DNA of 64,000 nucleotides, taken from the NCBI GenBank assembly GCA_949316235.1, contig OX438752.1, positions 1,015,001-1,079,000 of the forward strand. Reading direction: 5' to 3'. Both the position numbers and the translations under genes were made by a program. This document shows, piece after piece, positions 1 to 10,504 of the stretch. Each line of letters opens with the position of its first letter. Within the stretch, counting starts at the first letter, position 1. The DNA comes from Oegoconia quadripuncta. Lineage: Eukaryota > Arthropoda > Insecta > Lepidoptera > Autostichidae. The notes beneath the pieces were generated by a model. The model saw nothing but the letters and a program-made list of their open reading frames with translations, did no database searches and was not told where the DNA came from.

Positions 1-228
1 TCCACAGACAAGCCAAGGTGGCGCAAGGCATCCTTTTTCAGTGGCAAATTCTCTAGCTCGACTTTGCCTGAAGAAACAGATGATAGTTAATTAGTTTTTT
101 CTCTGTTATAGTTTTTTGTCAGCTGCAACTTATGTTGAGATGCACACCACTATATTCTCTAAAAGTGAAATTAATTCTTTTTTTTTCTTTTATTTTTCTA
201 AAGTGTTGCTAACCACAACACATAAATT

Positions 229-662
229 TTTTTTTTTTTTTTTAATCTTGTTTTTATTTGAGGCTTTTGTACACCCTGGGTGACTATGCCAGCCTCATTG
301 ACACATTCGCCTTTTTACACCTCACTCTCTTTTTGCAATGGACAATCCAACAAATTTATACAGACTGACAGCACTCCTACAGAGCATATCAGCCAAAACA
401 CAGCTGAGCTGCCCATTGCATAGCTCCGATGACTTAATCAAAAGCTGTTCTCTAATATCTGCACTCCGGTCACACTCCAACAAAAAGTGCAACACGTCAT
501 CTGGCTTATCACAAAGTGTACACAGTGGTGACAGTTTAATTCCATCATATGATAGAATTTATTTGTTGGTATGTGTCCTGAGCGCAGTCTAAAGGCTGAG
601 ACCAAAGTCCCCCTGGGTAGACAGAAATTATAAGATAACAGTAATTGAGTCCAAACTGTTTT
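229..662 (-). mobile_element. LINE 3' fragment with RNase H-type tail (I-like), copy 1
   Basis: Minus-strand copy of the element at 6595-7178. The T-run at about 229-243 is its polyA tail. The antisense protein includes the C-x2-C...H-x4-C knuckle seen in the other copy. It is broken by frameshifts towards 600-662. Confidence 0.7.
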
Positions 663-779
663 TCTATGTTGTCACCTTTTGGTTATCAACTGACATTCAA
701 CTCCATGGTATGAAACAATGTGAACACACTACAATCATACCCGTTTGTCTAAGAACATTTTTAAACTCTTTATGGTACG

Positions 780-1175
780 AAGTACGGTCATTACAACAAA
801 CATCTGTTTAATATAGGTGTTACAGACAGCCCCCTGTGCAGAGTGTGCATGGAGGCCGAAGAATCAGCCGCCCACGTGCTTTTAGAGTGTGAGGAGGTGG
901 CCTTACATCGAGCCACCCACCTTGGAAGACCGGAGTCTCTCCCCGAAGCCTGTGGCAACATCCCAAAGTTGCTCGGTTTCCTCCAAGAACTTGGGTGGCA
1001 GTATTAGGTATTCCCCCGTACGCAAAATAGGCGCATCCAGACGTCGAGTTGCGGAAACCGGCCCGCCAACGAATACGAATGGTACGAATGTTTACCTTAT
1101 GTTCACTTCTAATTTGATTATTTCATTTACAAGTATACATTCCTGTGCGTGTCGTTAACTGAGTCAAATAAATTG
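780..1175 (+). mobile_element. Non-LTR retroelement C-terminal fragment (zinc-knuckle tail)
   Basis: Plus strand from 780 reads KYGHYNKHLFNIGV, then SPLCRVCMEAEESAAHVLLE and an end at GFLQELGWQY with TAG at 1005-1007. This C-x2-C...H-x4-C block closes ORF2 in RNase H-bearing insect non-LTR elements. The rest, to an AATAAA-rich end near 1175, is 3' UTR. It is 5' truncated. Confidence 0.65.
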
Positions 1176-1513
1176 TTCTTATTCTTATAATACTAGTAAA
1201 ATATATGCGAGTATCTTAAGTATAACAAACATAATGTATTCCTCGTAAAATTCATTTTTCTAATCAATATTGTATCCTAAACCTCATATGGTACCTGCAG
1301 GTTCTCTAAGAATGAATACTATATTTCTCGTAAAATTCATTTTTTTAATCAAAATTGTAAGTTTTCCTAGCACCCCTATGGTATTGTTATATATGTATAT
1401 GGTTTTTATCCACTAAGAAACGGATGAAAAAAGAATTGTTAATGTGACCATGTCTGTAGCATATAAATCAATGGTTTGAAGGTTGATATAGTACTATACA
1501 TTCAAAAGACAAT

Positions 1514-1616
1514 TTTGTTTATTTTATTTTGACACTTTCACAGACAGTGAACCGGACACAATTTTATTGTTATTACGTCTGCAGGCGTTCTGTGAAAGTG
1601 TTAAAATTAAACAAAC
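1514..1616. repeat. Imperfect inverted repeat (MITE-like hairpin)
   Basis: Arms at 1514-1544 and 1589-1616 share GACACTTTCACAGA against TCTGTGAAAGTGTT and then T-rich/A-rich arms. Loop about 44 bp. No copy elsewhere in the window. Confidence 0.5.
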
Positions 1617-1853
1617 ATTCTGCTCTTTATAATCAATATATTCAATACTGAAACAAAGATGTTATGCCATTACATTAATGACTTGCTATGCCAATTAGCT
1701 GTTGGCACTCAGTGGACATGCAGTAGCAGTGAATGAGCTAACCTACATATTATTCCAATCATTGTCACAATTGGCAGTGTTTAGATAACTCTGAAAAGAG
1801 GACACAGATATATTTTTTCTCACAGATGTTCCCCTATCCAACTGTGGAATTTG

Positions 1854-2245
1854 TATTTTTATTTTTTTAGTTTTATTCTCTGCTCTAGGAGAAGGCAAAG
1901 GGATCTAGCCCATAACAGCCATGTCTTATTTCTTTAGTTTGTAAGTCAGTCTCAGTCAAAACAAGTAATTTGTCGTATACTTGACGTATACAGAGTCTAG
2001 TCACGGTCAAGTCATTCTTCAGTAAAGTGGCAGAATGCTTTACAAAAGATTTTGGCGGCTTCTTGTGGGAACCCGAAAGCTCAGTTACGCACTTTAATTT
2101 ACACTTCCCTTCACTTGTACACCACCACTAACGTTTGTTGCACAATATTCTGCCATTATTAAGCTTCAAAGTTAGAATGCATAAAGAAATTATAAGAATT
2201 ATAAAGAAAAATGCAACTTCACTCGCCGAGTTCCCGTCAAAAAGC
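1854..2245 (-). mobile_element. Element D copy 1 (retroelement, tail type 1)
   Basis: T-rich start, end at the family 5' terminus (reverse of GGCTTTTTGGCGGGAA). Target duplication CTGTGGAATTTG at 1842-1853 and 2246-2257. No tRNA-like head or ORF is recognised. Confidence 0.8.
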
Positions 2246-2329
2246 CTGTGGAATTTGAACTACAATAATATTGTTCTAATATTTTTTATTCTCAATTTTC
2301 AACCCGTGACTCAGAAATTCTATGCCATC

Positions 2330-2400
2330 AGCCGCAAGACAATCACTGCTGAGCATAGATCTCCCATCTATGTCCAGCAGTGAATGTATTGTGGCTGATA
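2330..2400 (+). mobile_element. RTE-like LINE 3' tail remnant
   Basis: CTATGTCCAGCAGTGAATGT followed by GGCTGATATAATGATGATGATGAA resembles the tail of lepidopteran RTE-like elements, which end in ATG/GATG repeats. Too short to class further. Confidence 0.4.
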
Positions 2401-2530
2401 TAATGATGATGATGAATGGATAATCAAATAGATGATGACATTCAATAAATTATATTATGGTTCTTACTGATAAAAATTATGCTCCTTGACCAATAGGAGC
2501 CTTGACGTATAGTAGATTTGACACATGGAT

Positions 2531-2878
2531 TTTTTTTTTTTATTTTTTTTTTTTTTATGCACGACGGGTTCGTACTTGACCTCAATCACACCTGATGTTA
2601 AGTGAAGATGAGGTCGAAGGTGGAAGCGTACTGACCCGGAAAACCCAATACATTTGGGGGACTGGCTATCTTATCTCTGACAACCGGAACACAACAATGT
2701 CATTAACATTGCTGCTTGGCGGCAGATTTAGATAAGATGGTGGTAGCTAGCCAGGCGGACATTAAAAATGCCCTACCACCAACCAAACCGAGTACTTAAA
2801 CATGTACCCCGCTGGGGATCGAACCCGCGACCTCCGAATCGTAAACCCAATGTTGTTTGCATTGAGCCACGGAGGCGG
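2531..2878 (-). mobile_element. SINE A copy 1 (near full length)
   Basis: PolyT at 2531 is the tail and the tRNA-like head ends at 2878 (reverse of CCGCCTCCGTGGCTCAATG). A B-box-like GGTTCGATCCCC lies in the head on the minus strand. It abuts a CR1-like LINE fragment. Confidence 0.85.
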
Positions 2879-3670
2879 ATTTGAACTTCAGTGGGGGCCT
2901 CATATTGAGAAACTAGCGAAAAAGCTTGCTTCTGCTGCGTATGCAGTCAAAAAAATCAGAAATTTAACAGACGTTCATACCGCAAGACTGGTTTACTTTA
3001 GCTATTTCCACAGTTTGATGTCATATGGCATATTGTTGTAGGGAAACGCTGCTGACATACATATGATTTTTGTTCTGCAGAAGCGTGCTATTCGTGCCAT
3101 TTATAAATTAGGACCTAGAGAGTCTCTTAGAGATAAGTTTAAGGAAATTAATATCTTAACAATGGCATCTCAATACATTTATGAGAATTTGTTATATGCA
3201 AAAAAAAATATAACCTTATTCGCTAAAAATAGTGATAGGCACAATGTTAATACAAGGAATAAGAACCAGTTATCTATTTATGTTAGCCGACTTCACAAAG
3301 TTAGTAAATCCTTCAAAGGGCAATGTATACGCTTTTATAATAAGGTTCCAGTAGACTTCCAAAATATGCCTTTAAATAAATTTAAAGGAATCATAAAACA
3401 GAAATTATTAACAAAAGGCTATTATAAAATCACTGACTATTTGAATGATAAGCAAGCATGGACATAGCTGTCTAATCATATAATTATCAAATCGCAACCT
3501 ATAATCTGTTTAAAAGAGCAACCCTAGAGTTTCTTGCTCGTTCTTCTCTGGGGAGTCAGCTTTGTGAATGAGCAGTAAATTTAAACTATAATGTAATATT
3601 AATATTAATAGTGACGTTTTCAAGTGATAATTTTATCCTATGAAATAAAAATATTTTGATTTTGATTTTG
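2879..3670 (+). mobile_element. CR1-like LINE, C-terminal fragment and 3' UTR
   Basis: Reads through LASAAYAVKKIRNLTDVHTA and a second segment ending in NDKQAWT (TAG at 3465-3467). A nonsense codon at about 3039 replaces a Trp in GILLWGNAAD. The 3' end is a TTTTGA-type tandem, as in CR1-like elements. Relatives are at 43870, 46060, 47190, 50510 and 60025. Confidence 0.75.
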
Positions 3671-3980
3671 AACCTGTATACAGTTTGGTAACTACTAGCA
3701 ATTTATATTCATGCCCAATTATCGACTCTGTATGTCATTTCATTCATAAAATAGTACAAATACCGGTCACAGTGTAGCCTTCGGACCTTCCAGCCTACAT
3801 AAGTAATAGGTACATACTTTCACATTGGACCAAAACTTCTGACAATAAAAAGAAATTATAGCCGATTAAGATTGTAATTTATTCGCATTACCTAACTACC
3901 AATATGTAAATAAACTAGTTTTCTATTATGTAAACATAACCGCTGATCATTAAATTTGCAATGAAATTTGCATTATTTAC

Positions 3981-4077
3981 CTGACAACAGAGCAACACTC
4001 AGCTGATCTGTATTTAGATTTTCCACGTACTTCCCTAAATAATTGTTTAGAACCCAAGCAACCAGTCCCTCCAACAT
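3981..4077 (-). CDS. Vps13D: Vps13D first coding exon (N-terminus only)
   Basis: The minus strand from the ATG at 4077-4075 reads [20 protein letters not shown] and then a segment ending [12 protein letters not shown]. This is the chorein N-terminus of VPS13 proteins, and the [11 protein letters not shown] start is the VPS13D type rather than the VPS13A/C type. VPS13D is a very large lipid-transfer protein acting at ER, mitochondrial and peroxisomal contacts. The exon has 32 codons plus one base and ends at a strong donor (CAG then GTAAAT, intron from 3980), so the next codon is split, as expected for the conserved Gly that follows. The frame stays open upstream to 4161, but those codons have no family resemblance and are probably 5' UTR. 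No second exon was found to the left, so intron 1 exceeds 3.9 kb. Confidence 0.86.
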
Positions 4078-4640
4078 CGTGCATGGTCGACTCCACAGTA
4101 ATACCTCACATGCACTTTCAACAGAAGCACTCTTTATTGAAATGAAATCACATAAATACAAATAACCGATGCAGAACTTAACGTCTAATGCATTAGTATT
4201 AACACCTAGAACGATCCGGCTATTTTGGTAATATTATTTAATAATTGCGCAATTGAATTACACACTCCGTGTCGTTCTATTTACTATTTATTTCTGATAG
4301 ATGTAATTTTTTTACAATGAAAGAAAGAAAATCTCATAAACTTTTGACAGCTGGCTGGCTGACTGTGACCGACCATAAAGTCATAAAAGACATTGACAGT
4401 AACAGCTAGCTTTTTCTCTACAATCTGTGGACAATGGTGCGTTTTTGATATATATTTTTTAGAATTATTGCTTATTTTCGGAAAGAAATTATTTTAGTTC
4501 TGGATTTTAGAGAGCGGTAAAGAATACAAAAAAATTAAAATATTGAAAAATACGATGACTGTCCTGCTAACTTTACATACAACTGCTAGATTTTGTTAAA
4601 AGATGAGACTGTCTGTCCTCTCTTTCCTTTTTTCTTTTCC
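4078..4640. promoter_or_regulatory. Candidate divergent promoter region, Vps13D / TMEM65
   Basis: This interval separates the Vps13D start codon (minus strand) from the dispersed repeat lying upstream of TMEM65 (plus strand). It is mostly non-repetitive in this window. A pyrimidine-rich tract near 4412-4418 (CTTTTTCTC) followed by a possible donor at 4435-4446 could mark a plus-strand 5' exon. Promoter status is inferred from the head-to-head layout; no TATA box is claimed. Confidence 0.35.
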
Positions 4641-5249
4641 GCGGGTCAAGTATCTCGGCGCGCCTGTCAAATTTTCGAAAATACCTGCGGTGAAAACGTT
4701 TATAGATACTCTTCTACTGGATGTATTTGTAATCTGTGAAAAGCAATAGCTAGGGGAATATATTATCTATGGATATAATGAATGAACACTACTACAGCTA
4801 TAATACAAAAAATCAGAAAAATGTTACGAGTTATAATATGTAGGTATACCTATATCCACGATATAATTGGTATTTTTACGGAAAGTACAGATTTATTTCA
4901 TGTTTTTCTTAAAAAAACGGGTAATTCAATAAATTGTTATGAGAATTGGAAGCTCTATGGCCAGGTTCCTAAGCCTGTTCTAATAAAAAACAGTAGTTGG
5001 AATTCTATGCCTACACTTTTTACTACACACAATTCTTTGGGTGGGCCAAAGAGAAAAAAAATATTTTCGCAAATACAGACTAAATATCATAGCTAACATG
5101 ACATGGCGCACATTATTGGATGCGGAATTTAATAGAGAACAAGTTCAAACACAGTCCAAAGGAATTGGAACTCTATAATCATTACAATTGAGAGTTGAAA
5201 GTCGGGTGTACCGCCGACACCGATCGGCGTTCGCGTCCGCCTAAAGGTA
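4641..5249. repeat. Dispersed 0.6-kb repeat, copy 1
   Basis: Nearly identical to 55529-56154 apart from small indels. Both copies begin GCGGGTCAAGTA and end GTCCGCCTAAAGGTA. A palindromic CCGATCGG lies close to the right end. No convincing TIR, polyA tail or target duplication was found, so the class is unknown; a Helitron-like ending was considered but not supported. It lies between the divergent Vps13D and TMEM65 starts. Confidence 0.8.
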
Positions 5250-5504
5250 TGAAAATGCACGAAGCGAGGATAACCCACAAAACCTACCGGATATTATAAT
5301 AACTGTCCAAACGTACAAGAAAATCTCGCTTCCCTGCACATTTCTTTAGACGCAGTCTAATGAAATTGCCATCATTTGTTTACTCACTTCATAAAATTGA
5401 CATTTCATTACGTAAATCAGAACTTTTCTGATGAATCCGATCCGAAACGAGTGCGATACTGTTACCTGAATATTTCTTTTATTATTGTTACAAAACAATA
5501 CAAA

Positions 5505-5838
5505 ATGAAGACAGCACATTTGATGAGAAGGCTCTGTAGTCCACAAGTAAATAATTTCAATTTATGCTGCCACAGAAAACCGTCGAAAGTGCAAGTGCGA
5601 TTTAGTACCACGGTGGGGTGCGGAAAGTACAAAATATTTGCTCCTTCGCTAGTAAAAATCCGTAGTTTAGGACTAGGCCCCACTTCTAAAGACTTTGACG
5701 AGCCTACACAAATATCAGGACCTCTGACTAAGGCACATGCAACGGAATTGGTGTTACATTTGAATGATGATGAGAGGATAATGCTATTCAATGCGCTACA
5801 GGAGTACCAGAGTAACAGGATCAAGGAGGAGTTTGAAG
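5505..5838 (+). CDS. TMEM65: TMEM65 exon 1 (start codon, mitochondrial targeting region)
   Basis: First of six exons of a transmembrane protein 65 gene. TMEM65 is a mitochondrial inner-membrane protein; in mammals it is tied to respiration and mitochondrial Na+/Ca2+ exchange. The chosen ATG gives MKTAHLMRRLCSP, followed by a basic, acid-poor stretch of about 38 residues, typical of a mitochondrial presequence. The frame is open upstream to an ATG at 5376, but that extension contains acidic residues and looks like 5' UTR. The exon has 111 codons plus one base and ends at GAAG then GTAAAC. Residues 73-111 (GPLTKAHATELVLHLNDDER onward) match the soluble part before the membrane domain. Total protein 287 aa against about 240 in human. 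Confidence 0.88.
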
Positions 5839-5924
5839 GTAAACATTAGTCGATCAGAGCACTCGTCATTAACCATTCACTGACCGAAATCTAAAATAAA
5901 ATATGAAATAGATATTGAGGTTAA

Positions 5925-6185
5925 ACTTCAAACTTCATGCATTTATTTCAATGTAAGATACATATCATTTGTTGAATGAAAATTTGAAGCTGTTGGAAAT
6001 AATAATAGGGCTTAAGACAGTTAATCCCGCACAGCACCCCACACAAACTTTGAAGCCCAAACCCCCAAAATGAAACCCCACAAGCGTAAAGCACATACAT
6101 AGATCCTTTGTACAGTACATCATCTATTTTAAAGGTTCTTTGTATTTTATTTTTGTGTGCAATAAAGAATTTAATAATAATAATA
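5925..6185. mobile_element. LINE 3' tail fragments in TMEM65 intron 1
   Basis: 5925-6010 (CTTCAAACTTCATGCATTTA) matches parts of 24168-24300 and 37022-37150. 6119-6185 ends TGCAATAAAGAATTTAATAA with a TAA tandem, a LINE-type end also seen near 53413. Confidence 0.5.
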
Positions 6186-6399
6186 GATCCAAAAAGCTGA
6201 TAGAGAATGTTAGAGACAATTCGTCGATCTTAATTTATATTTAGAACTTCCAGTACTTTAACCTACCTTGAGACTGTTTTAGAGTTCTTTGAAGCTCTGT
6301 ATGTATTGATTTTTAATCATTGTTATGTTTAATCATACTCCTGAGTTTATCTAGTTGTATTGTATACTAGGTAATGTACCGATGTTAATATAATTGCAG

Positions 6400-6525
6400 A
6401 TAAACTGGCTGGTCACAGATGGCGGAGTAAGCTAGGGAGACCTAGCAAAGTGCCCACATTAGGGGATGTTGATCCCACAGGGACGTACTGCCCTGTCCCT
6501 GAGGACTGGTTCAAGAAGAAATATG
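6400..6525 (+). CDS. TMEM65: TMEM65 exon 2
   Basis: Follows acceptor TAATTGCAG and ends at TATG then GTGAGT. The incoming single base completes GAT (Asp112), and the 126-nt exon keeps phase 1. It encodes residues 112-153, including DKLAGHRWRSKLGRPSKVPT and PVPEDWFKKKY. It is a short polar linker between the N-terminal region and the membrane domain. The reading frame closes a few codons into the intron, supporting the donor. Confidence 0.85.
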
Positions 6526-6594
6526 GTGAGTGCATATTCATTCTGTGTATGATTGATGTAACATCTAATTTTTCCTGGCGTAATAAAGACCCGA

Positions 6595-7178
6595 TTACCA
6601 TAAAATATGAAAGTTTAGAGATGGCAGACAACCTAGCTTAAGTTGCTATTGTGGAGGGTTCTGGTGCCAATGCTAAACCCTATGCTAGTGAACTCATATA
6701 TAAAATAAAGAAGAGTTCTCTTGAAAAATGGGAGTACCACTTTGGAGTACAGTCGCTAGCAAAGGGTATTTGGTACAGAACCATCCAGAATGGTCCTATA
6801 TGGGCACCTTGGTTTGACTTTGCCAGCGTACCCAGGGGGAATTTGGTCTCAGCCTTTAGACTGCTCTCAGGACCCATACCAACAAATAAATTTTATCATA
6901 TGATGGGAATTAAACTGTCACCATTGTGTACAGTTTGTGATAAACCAGATGACGTGTTACACATTTTGTTGGAGTGTGACCGGAGTGCAGATATTAGAGA
7001 ACGACTTTTGATTAAGTCATCAAAGCTATGCAATGGGCAGGTCAGCTGTGTTTTGGCTGATATGCTCTGTATTAGTGCTGTCAGTCTGTATAAATTTGTT
7101 GGATTGTCCATTGCAAAAAGAGAGTGAGGTTTAAAAAGGCGAATGTATCAATGAGGCTGGCATAGTCACCCACCCATA
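6595..7178 (+). mobile_element. LINE 3' fragment with RNase H end (I-like), copy 2
   Basis: Starts at EMADNLA, the end of an RNase H domain, has a nonsense codon at 6639-6641, then runs open to 7127 with SPLCTVCDKPDDVLHILLEC. 5' truncated, in intron 2 of TMEM65. The same family lies inverted at 229-662. Confidence 0.75.
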
Positions 7179-7479
7179 TTTCTTGCCCTAGAACAATCAA
7201 CCATTTCGAATGAAAATGATACTGTTATATATCACCAAATACCTTGAAAACGGGAGAGCACATGTGCTAACTCACCTGACATAAACCAGACTGCTTTTTA
7301 TTCAAGTACCCCCGAAGGCCAATATATGACATGCCTTTCCCTCGGGATTGTCCATTATCAATTCTAAATAATCACTAACTTATTCACTTAACACTAGCAT
7401 TAACTTATTTACTAACACTCTACTAATTTAATTAATTATATGAACACTTGGGTTCATATACAGATAATGTACAGACCGA

Positions 7480-7705
7480 CCTGTTTGGTGTAGTGGTTAG
7501 AAACTATGCTGCTATACCAAAAGGTCGCGGGTTCGAATACTGCTTGTAAGTAAGTAAGTACCCGAACTATGGATGTTTTTCATTTATATATGTAATTATT
7601 TAGAAAAAAAAATGTATTTGTGTAATGTATCGACAACACAAGCCTAGTTGCTTAGTGTGGAACTAGATGGCGCTGTCTGTATATGTCCAAAAATACGAAG
7701 AAAAA
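7480..7705 (+). mobile_element. SINE B copy 1
   Basis: Head GACCTGTTTGGTGTAGTGG with A- and B-box-like blocks (GGTTCGAAT), then the family body ending in AGATGGCGCTGTCTGTATAT. Contains a (TAAG)n stretch at 7546-7560. Confidence 0.75.
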
Positions 7706-8016
7706 CCAGAGACTTGAGCTTATGCCAATGTTGAACCCTTAAGTGAACAAAGATATTTTGTTTTTTTTTTTTTTCAAATAAAGCCTTTTGCTGACAGATT
7801 TTTTATAGCAATCCATTCTAATATATTTTTATTATCTGTACCTAATTATTATTAATAATTTATGCAAGCTAGATCAATTTGTGGACTCAATGTATGGTAA
7901 GAATACAAACTTACTTTTTATATACCTAAGTAATAGCAAGTACAAAGTTTGAGAGAGTGAATACCAGTTATACCAGGTATTAGAGTATTCACTAGTTTAT
8001 GAATGGGTAATACAGC

Positions 8017-8147
8017 ACTAGCATGAGGGGCGCGACAAACGTTTATATCGCCCGAGATAATGTTTGTCCTACTCTTGCTTGGACGAAATATACAACTATC
8101 CCACTCGCACTCCTACGTCGTCATACAATAGCGTGCTACGGGGGCTG
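8017..8147. mobile_element. Short palindromic MITE, degraded copy
   Basis: Resembles 48496-48624: GACAAACGTTTATATCGC..., TTGGACGAAATATACAACTA and a terminal block near GCGTGCTACG. The terminal repeats are eroded. Confidence 0.5.
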
Positions 8148-8363
8148 GTCTTTTAATGTATAAGGTAATTTAGGTACTCGAAAGAGTATCTATTCTTATA
8201 TGTATCTATGTGCCCTCATACTAGGGAGGTGCTTACTCTGAGACAATATAATGCTATATTAACCAAGACACGTGCACAGGTGCTCGCAATGGACGACCAA
8301 TTGTGAGCCTTATTGACACTGTACAGGGTCGTGAGTAACTTAGACTTTTCTCACGTTGGATGG

Positions 8364-8657
8364 ATGGACGCCGGCGTTAATTTCTGGGCTAAATCACATA
8401 ATATAATAAATTTGAACAGAGCTCTTTTCATGTGCTTCCCATAATCATTTCTTAGATTCGCTGAAACTTTTATAAAGCGGTTTACTTTTAAAAATTAACG
8501 CTGCCTATACTTAACTTAATGTTATCCGATAATACACACAAAGTTTAGCTAAATTTGGATTTGCCGTTCCCAAAAAAAAATCAAAAATGTTTGTATGAAG
8601 AAAACAGTCTTAATGAAATTCTTCATACAAAACACCAATTTCATAGGTAAGGACCTA
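8364..8657 (+). mobile_element. MITE G copy 1 (left end missing)
   Basis: Shares the interior GAACAGAGCTCTTTTCATGT and the right terminus CAATTTCATAGGTAAGGACC with copies at 18991, 21672 and 26861. Its left TIR is absent. Confidence 0.7.
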
Positions 8658-8855
8658 ATATATTGCTTTCGTTAATCTCCTTTCACCCATCCATTCTATA
8701 TGCCCAAACCACCTTAACATACCTCTTTCTATCTTAATACGTCATATTGCACGCCACACCTTTGTCCAATTACACAATTCTTTAATCTATCATTCAAAGT
8801 CACTCCACATATACTATCATAGACTTCTAATAATATGAATATAGAAGAGAAACTC

Positions 8856-9173
8856 TTTTTTTTCTGCACGACGGTAAGGTACTTGACCTCAATCCCACCT
8901 GATGTTAAGTGAAGATGAGGTCGAAGATGGAAGCGTACAGACCCGGAAACCCCAACACATTTGGGGGACTGGCTATCTTATATCTGACAACCGGAACACA
9001 ACAATGCTATTAACATCGCTGCTTGGCGGCAGATTTAGATAAGATGGTGGTAGCTAGCCAGGCGGACATTTAAAATGACCTACCACCAACCAAACATGTA
9101 CCCCGCTGGGGATCGAACCCGCGACTCCGAATCGTAAACCCAATGTTGTTTACATTGAGCCACGGAGGCGGTT
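8856..9173 (-). mobile_element. SINE A copy 2
   Basis: T-run at 8856, tRNA-like head ending at 9173. Small deletions relative to copy 1. Lies in TMEM65 intron 2, 75 bp before exon 3. Confidence 0.85.
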
Positions 9174-9247
9174 AAAACGGTGTATGAGCTGTATGGTCGA
9201 TTCTGTTTATTTTTCCATAATATTGATTTTACAAATTATTCTTGCAG

Positions 9248-9289
9248 CTGCCACCGTGCCCAAGCCGTCGACGAGGGAGCTACTCCACT
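9248..9289 (+). CDS. TMEM65: TMEM65 exon 3 (42-nt microexon)
   Basis: Acceptor TATTCTTGCAG, donor CACT then GTAAGT. It encodes only residues 154-167 (AATVPKPSTRELLH) and keeps phase 1, so skipping it would not shift the frame. It is too short to stand out as an ORF. The assignment rests on the splice sites, the phase match on both sides and the fit of the joined protein to the family. Confidence 0.78.
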
Positions 9290-9559
9290 GTAAGTACATA
9301 TCACTGACCCACATTCCAATCATTGATAAATCACTGCCATTTTAATGCCATTCATGATTAGATATGGGTAACTTATGCAATAGTAAATTACGAAATTGAG
9401 ATTGCGGGTTGTCGTGCACGAACTGGAATCTTTGTGATTATGATAGGTTATCAGCGTAGCCAATTTCAATGTTATTTCCCCATTTTCCCGAAAACCTTGG
9501 TCGGAATCCCCTAATTTGGGGAGAAGAAAACTTGGAATCTTCACAAATTGTTATCAAGA

Positions 9560-9720
9560 AATAATATAATAATTATTAATATTTCGAAACAGCAATCATC
9601 TAGTCCCAAACTGTAGTCTGTATTCATCACACATTCATCCCTTGCGGCATTCGAACCCACAACCATTGGTTTCGCAGAGAGGGTCGCTATCCACTACACC
9701 AACCGTCGTCATCAAATAAA
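9560..9720 (-). mobile_element. SINE B2 fragment
   Basis: Minus-strand head GACGACGGTTGGTGTAGTGG with a diverged body. Related to copies at 27500 and 58632. Confidence 0.65.
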
Positions 9721-9986
9721 ATAACTCTTGTTTGAAATTATAAAGGATAATGTTAAAAGTAGTCCGATTTGGATTTCTTGTCAAGCAGACAGAAAATTGG
9801 TTGTCTGCGCGCCATCTTCTCACAAATATTATATATTTCGGCACATTTCTATGATATACAAATTGTATATGTGGTATCTGAGGGTTCCAGCAACTCCTGA
9901 CGCCAGAACACTGCGTAGAAATTATTGAACGACTTAAGCTACAGTGGAAATATTTTTTTCCTTTGGGCTCTAAATGAGTAGTAACA

Positions 9987-10504
9987 TTTCTTTTTATGCA
10001 CAACGGGTTAGCACTTGACCTCAATCACCCCGGATGTTAAGTGAAGGTGAGGCCGAAGGTGGAAGCGTTATCATCAGCCCGTAAACATCCCACAGCAAGG
10101 ATATAGGCCTTCACTCGTATATGAGGGAGTATGGGTCATAGTCCACCACGCAGGCTCAATGCGAGTTGGGGACTTCACATGCCTTAGAATTTTTATTTCT
10201 CAGGTATACAGGTTTCCTCACGATGTTTTCCTTCGCCGTGTAAGAGAGCAGTTGGATAAATGCACATAAGTAATTATATTAAATTTAAATACTCATTTGG
10301 TACATGGTCTGCCTGAGAATCGAACGCGGACCTCCTAAATTGGGAGACCGTGTCTTAACCGCTGAGCCACCGACCGACCGAGGTGGAAGCGTACTGACCC
10401 GTAAACCCCATCCTATATGGGGGCTATCTGATGTCTGACAACCGGAACACAATAATGTTATTCACATGGCTGTTTGGCGGCAGATTTAGATAAGATGGTG
10501 GTAG
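9987..10504 (-). mobile_element. SINE A copy 3, split by SINE C
   Basis: 9987-10068 and 10393-10504 are parts of one SINE A. They are separated by SINE C and its duplicated target AGGTGGAAGCGT (10057-10068 and 10381-10392). Confidence 0.85.
10069..10380 (-). mobile_element. SINE C nested in SINE A
   Basis: Carries CCTCACGATGTTTTCCTTCG and a tRNA-like head read on the minus strand (GGTGGCTCAGCGGTTAAGAC, with a B-box-like GTTCGATTCTC). 12-bp target duplications prove nesting. Second copy at 62490-62774. Confidence 0.85.

Larger units (their letters stand above)
1..3980 (-). other. Vps13D: Vps13D intron 1 (repeat-filled, continues off window)
   Basis: No second Vps13D exon is visible on the minus strand. 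The stretch holds LINE fragments (229-662, 780-1175, 2879-3670), an imperfect hairpin (1514-1616), element D (1854-2245), an RTE-like tail (about 2330-2400) and SINE A (2531-2878). The rest (about 1180-1510, 1620-1840, 3670-3970) is AT-rich with nothing recognisable. Confidence 0.7.

Noticed and set aside
338..592. 84-codon plus-strand ORF as a gene
   Set aside because: It is the antisense of a LINE zinc-knuckle tail, seen in sense at 6651-7127.
4641..5249. Helitron identity of the dispersed 0.6-kb repeat
   Set aside because: A palindrome near the right end and CTAA are suggestive, but the 5' TC end and an A/T target are not convincing.
5376..5504. Longer TMEM65 N-terminus from the ATG at 5376
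   Set aside because: The extension is acidic and hydrophobic without a targeting pattern; the ATG at 5505 starts a good mitochondrial presequence.
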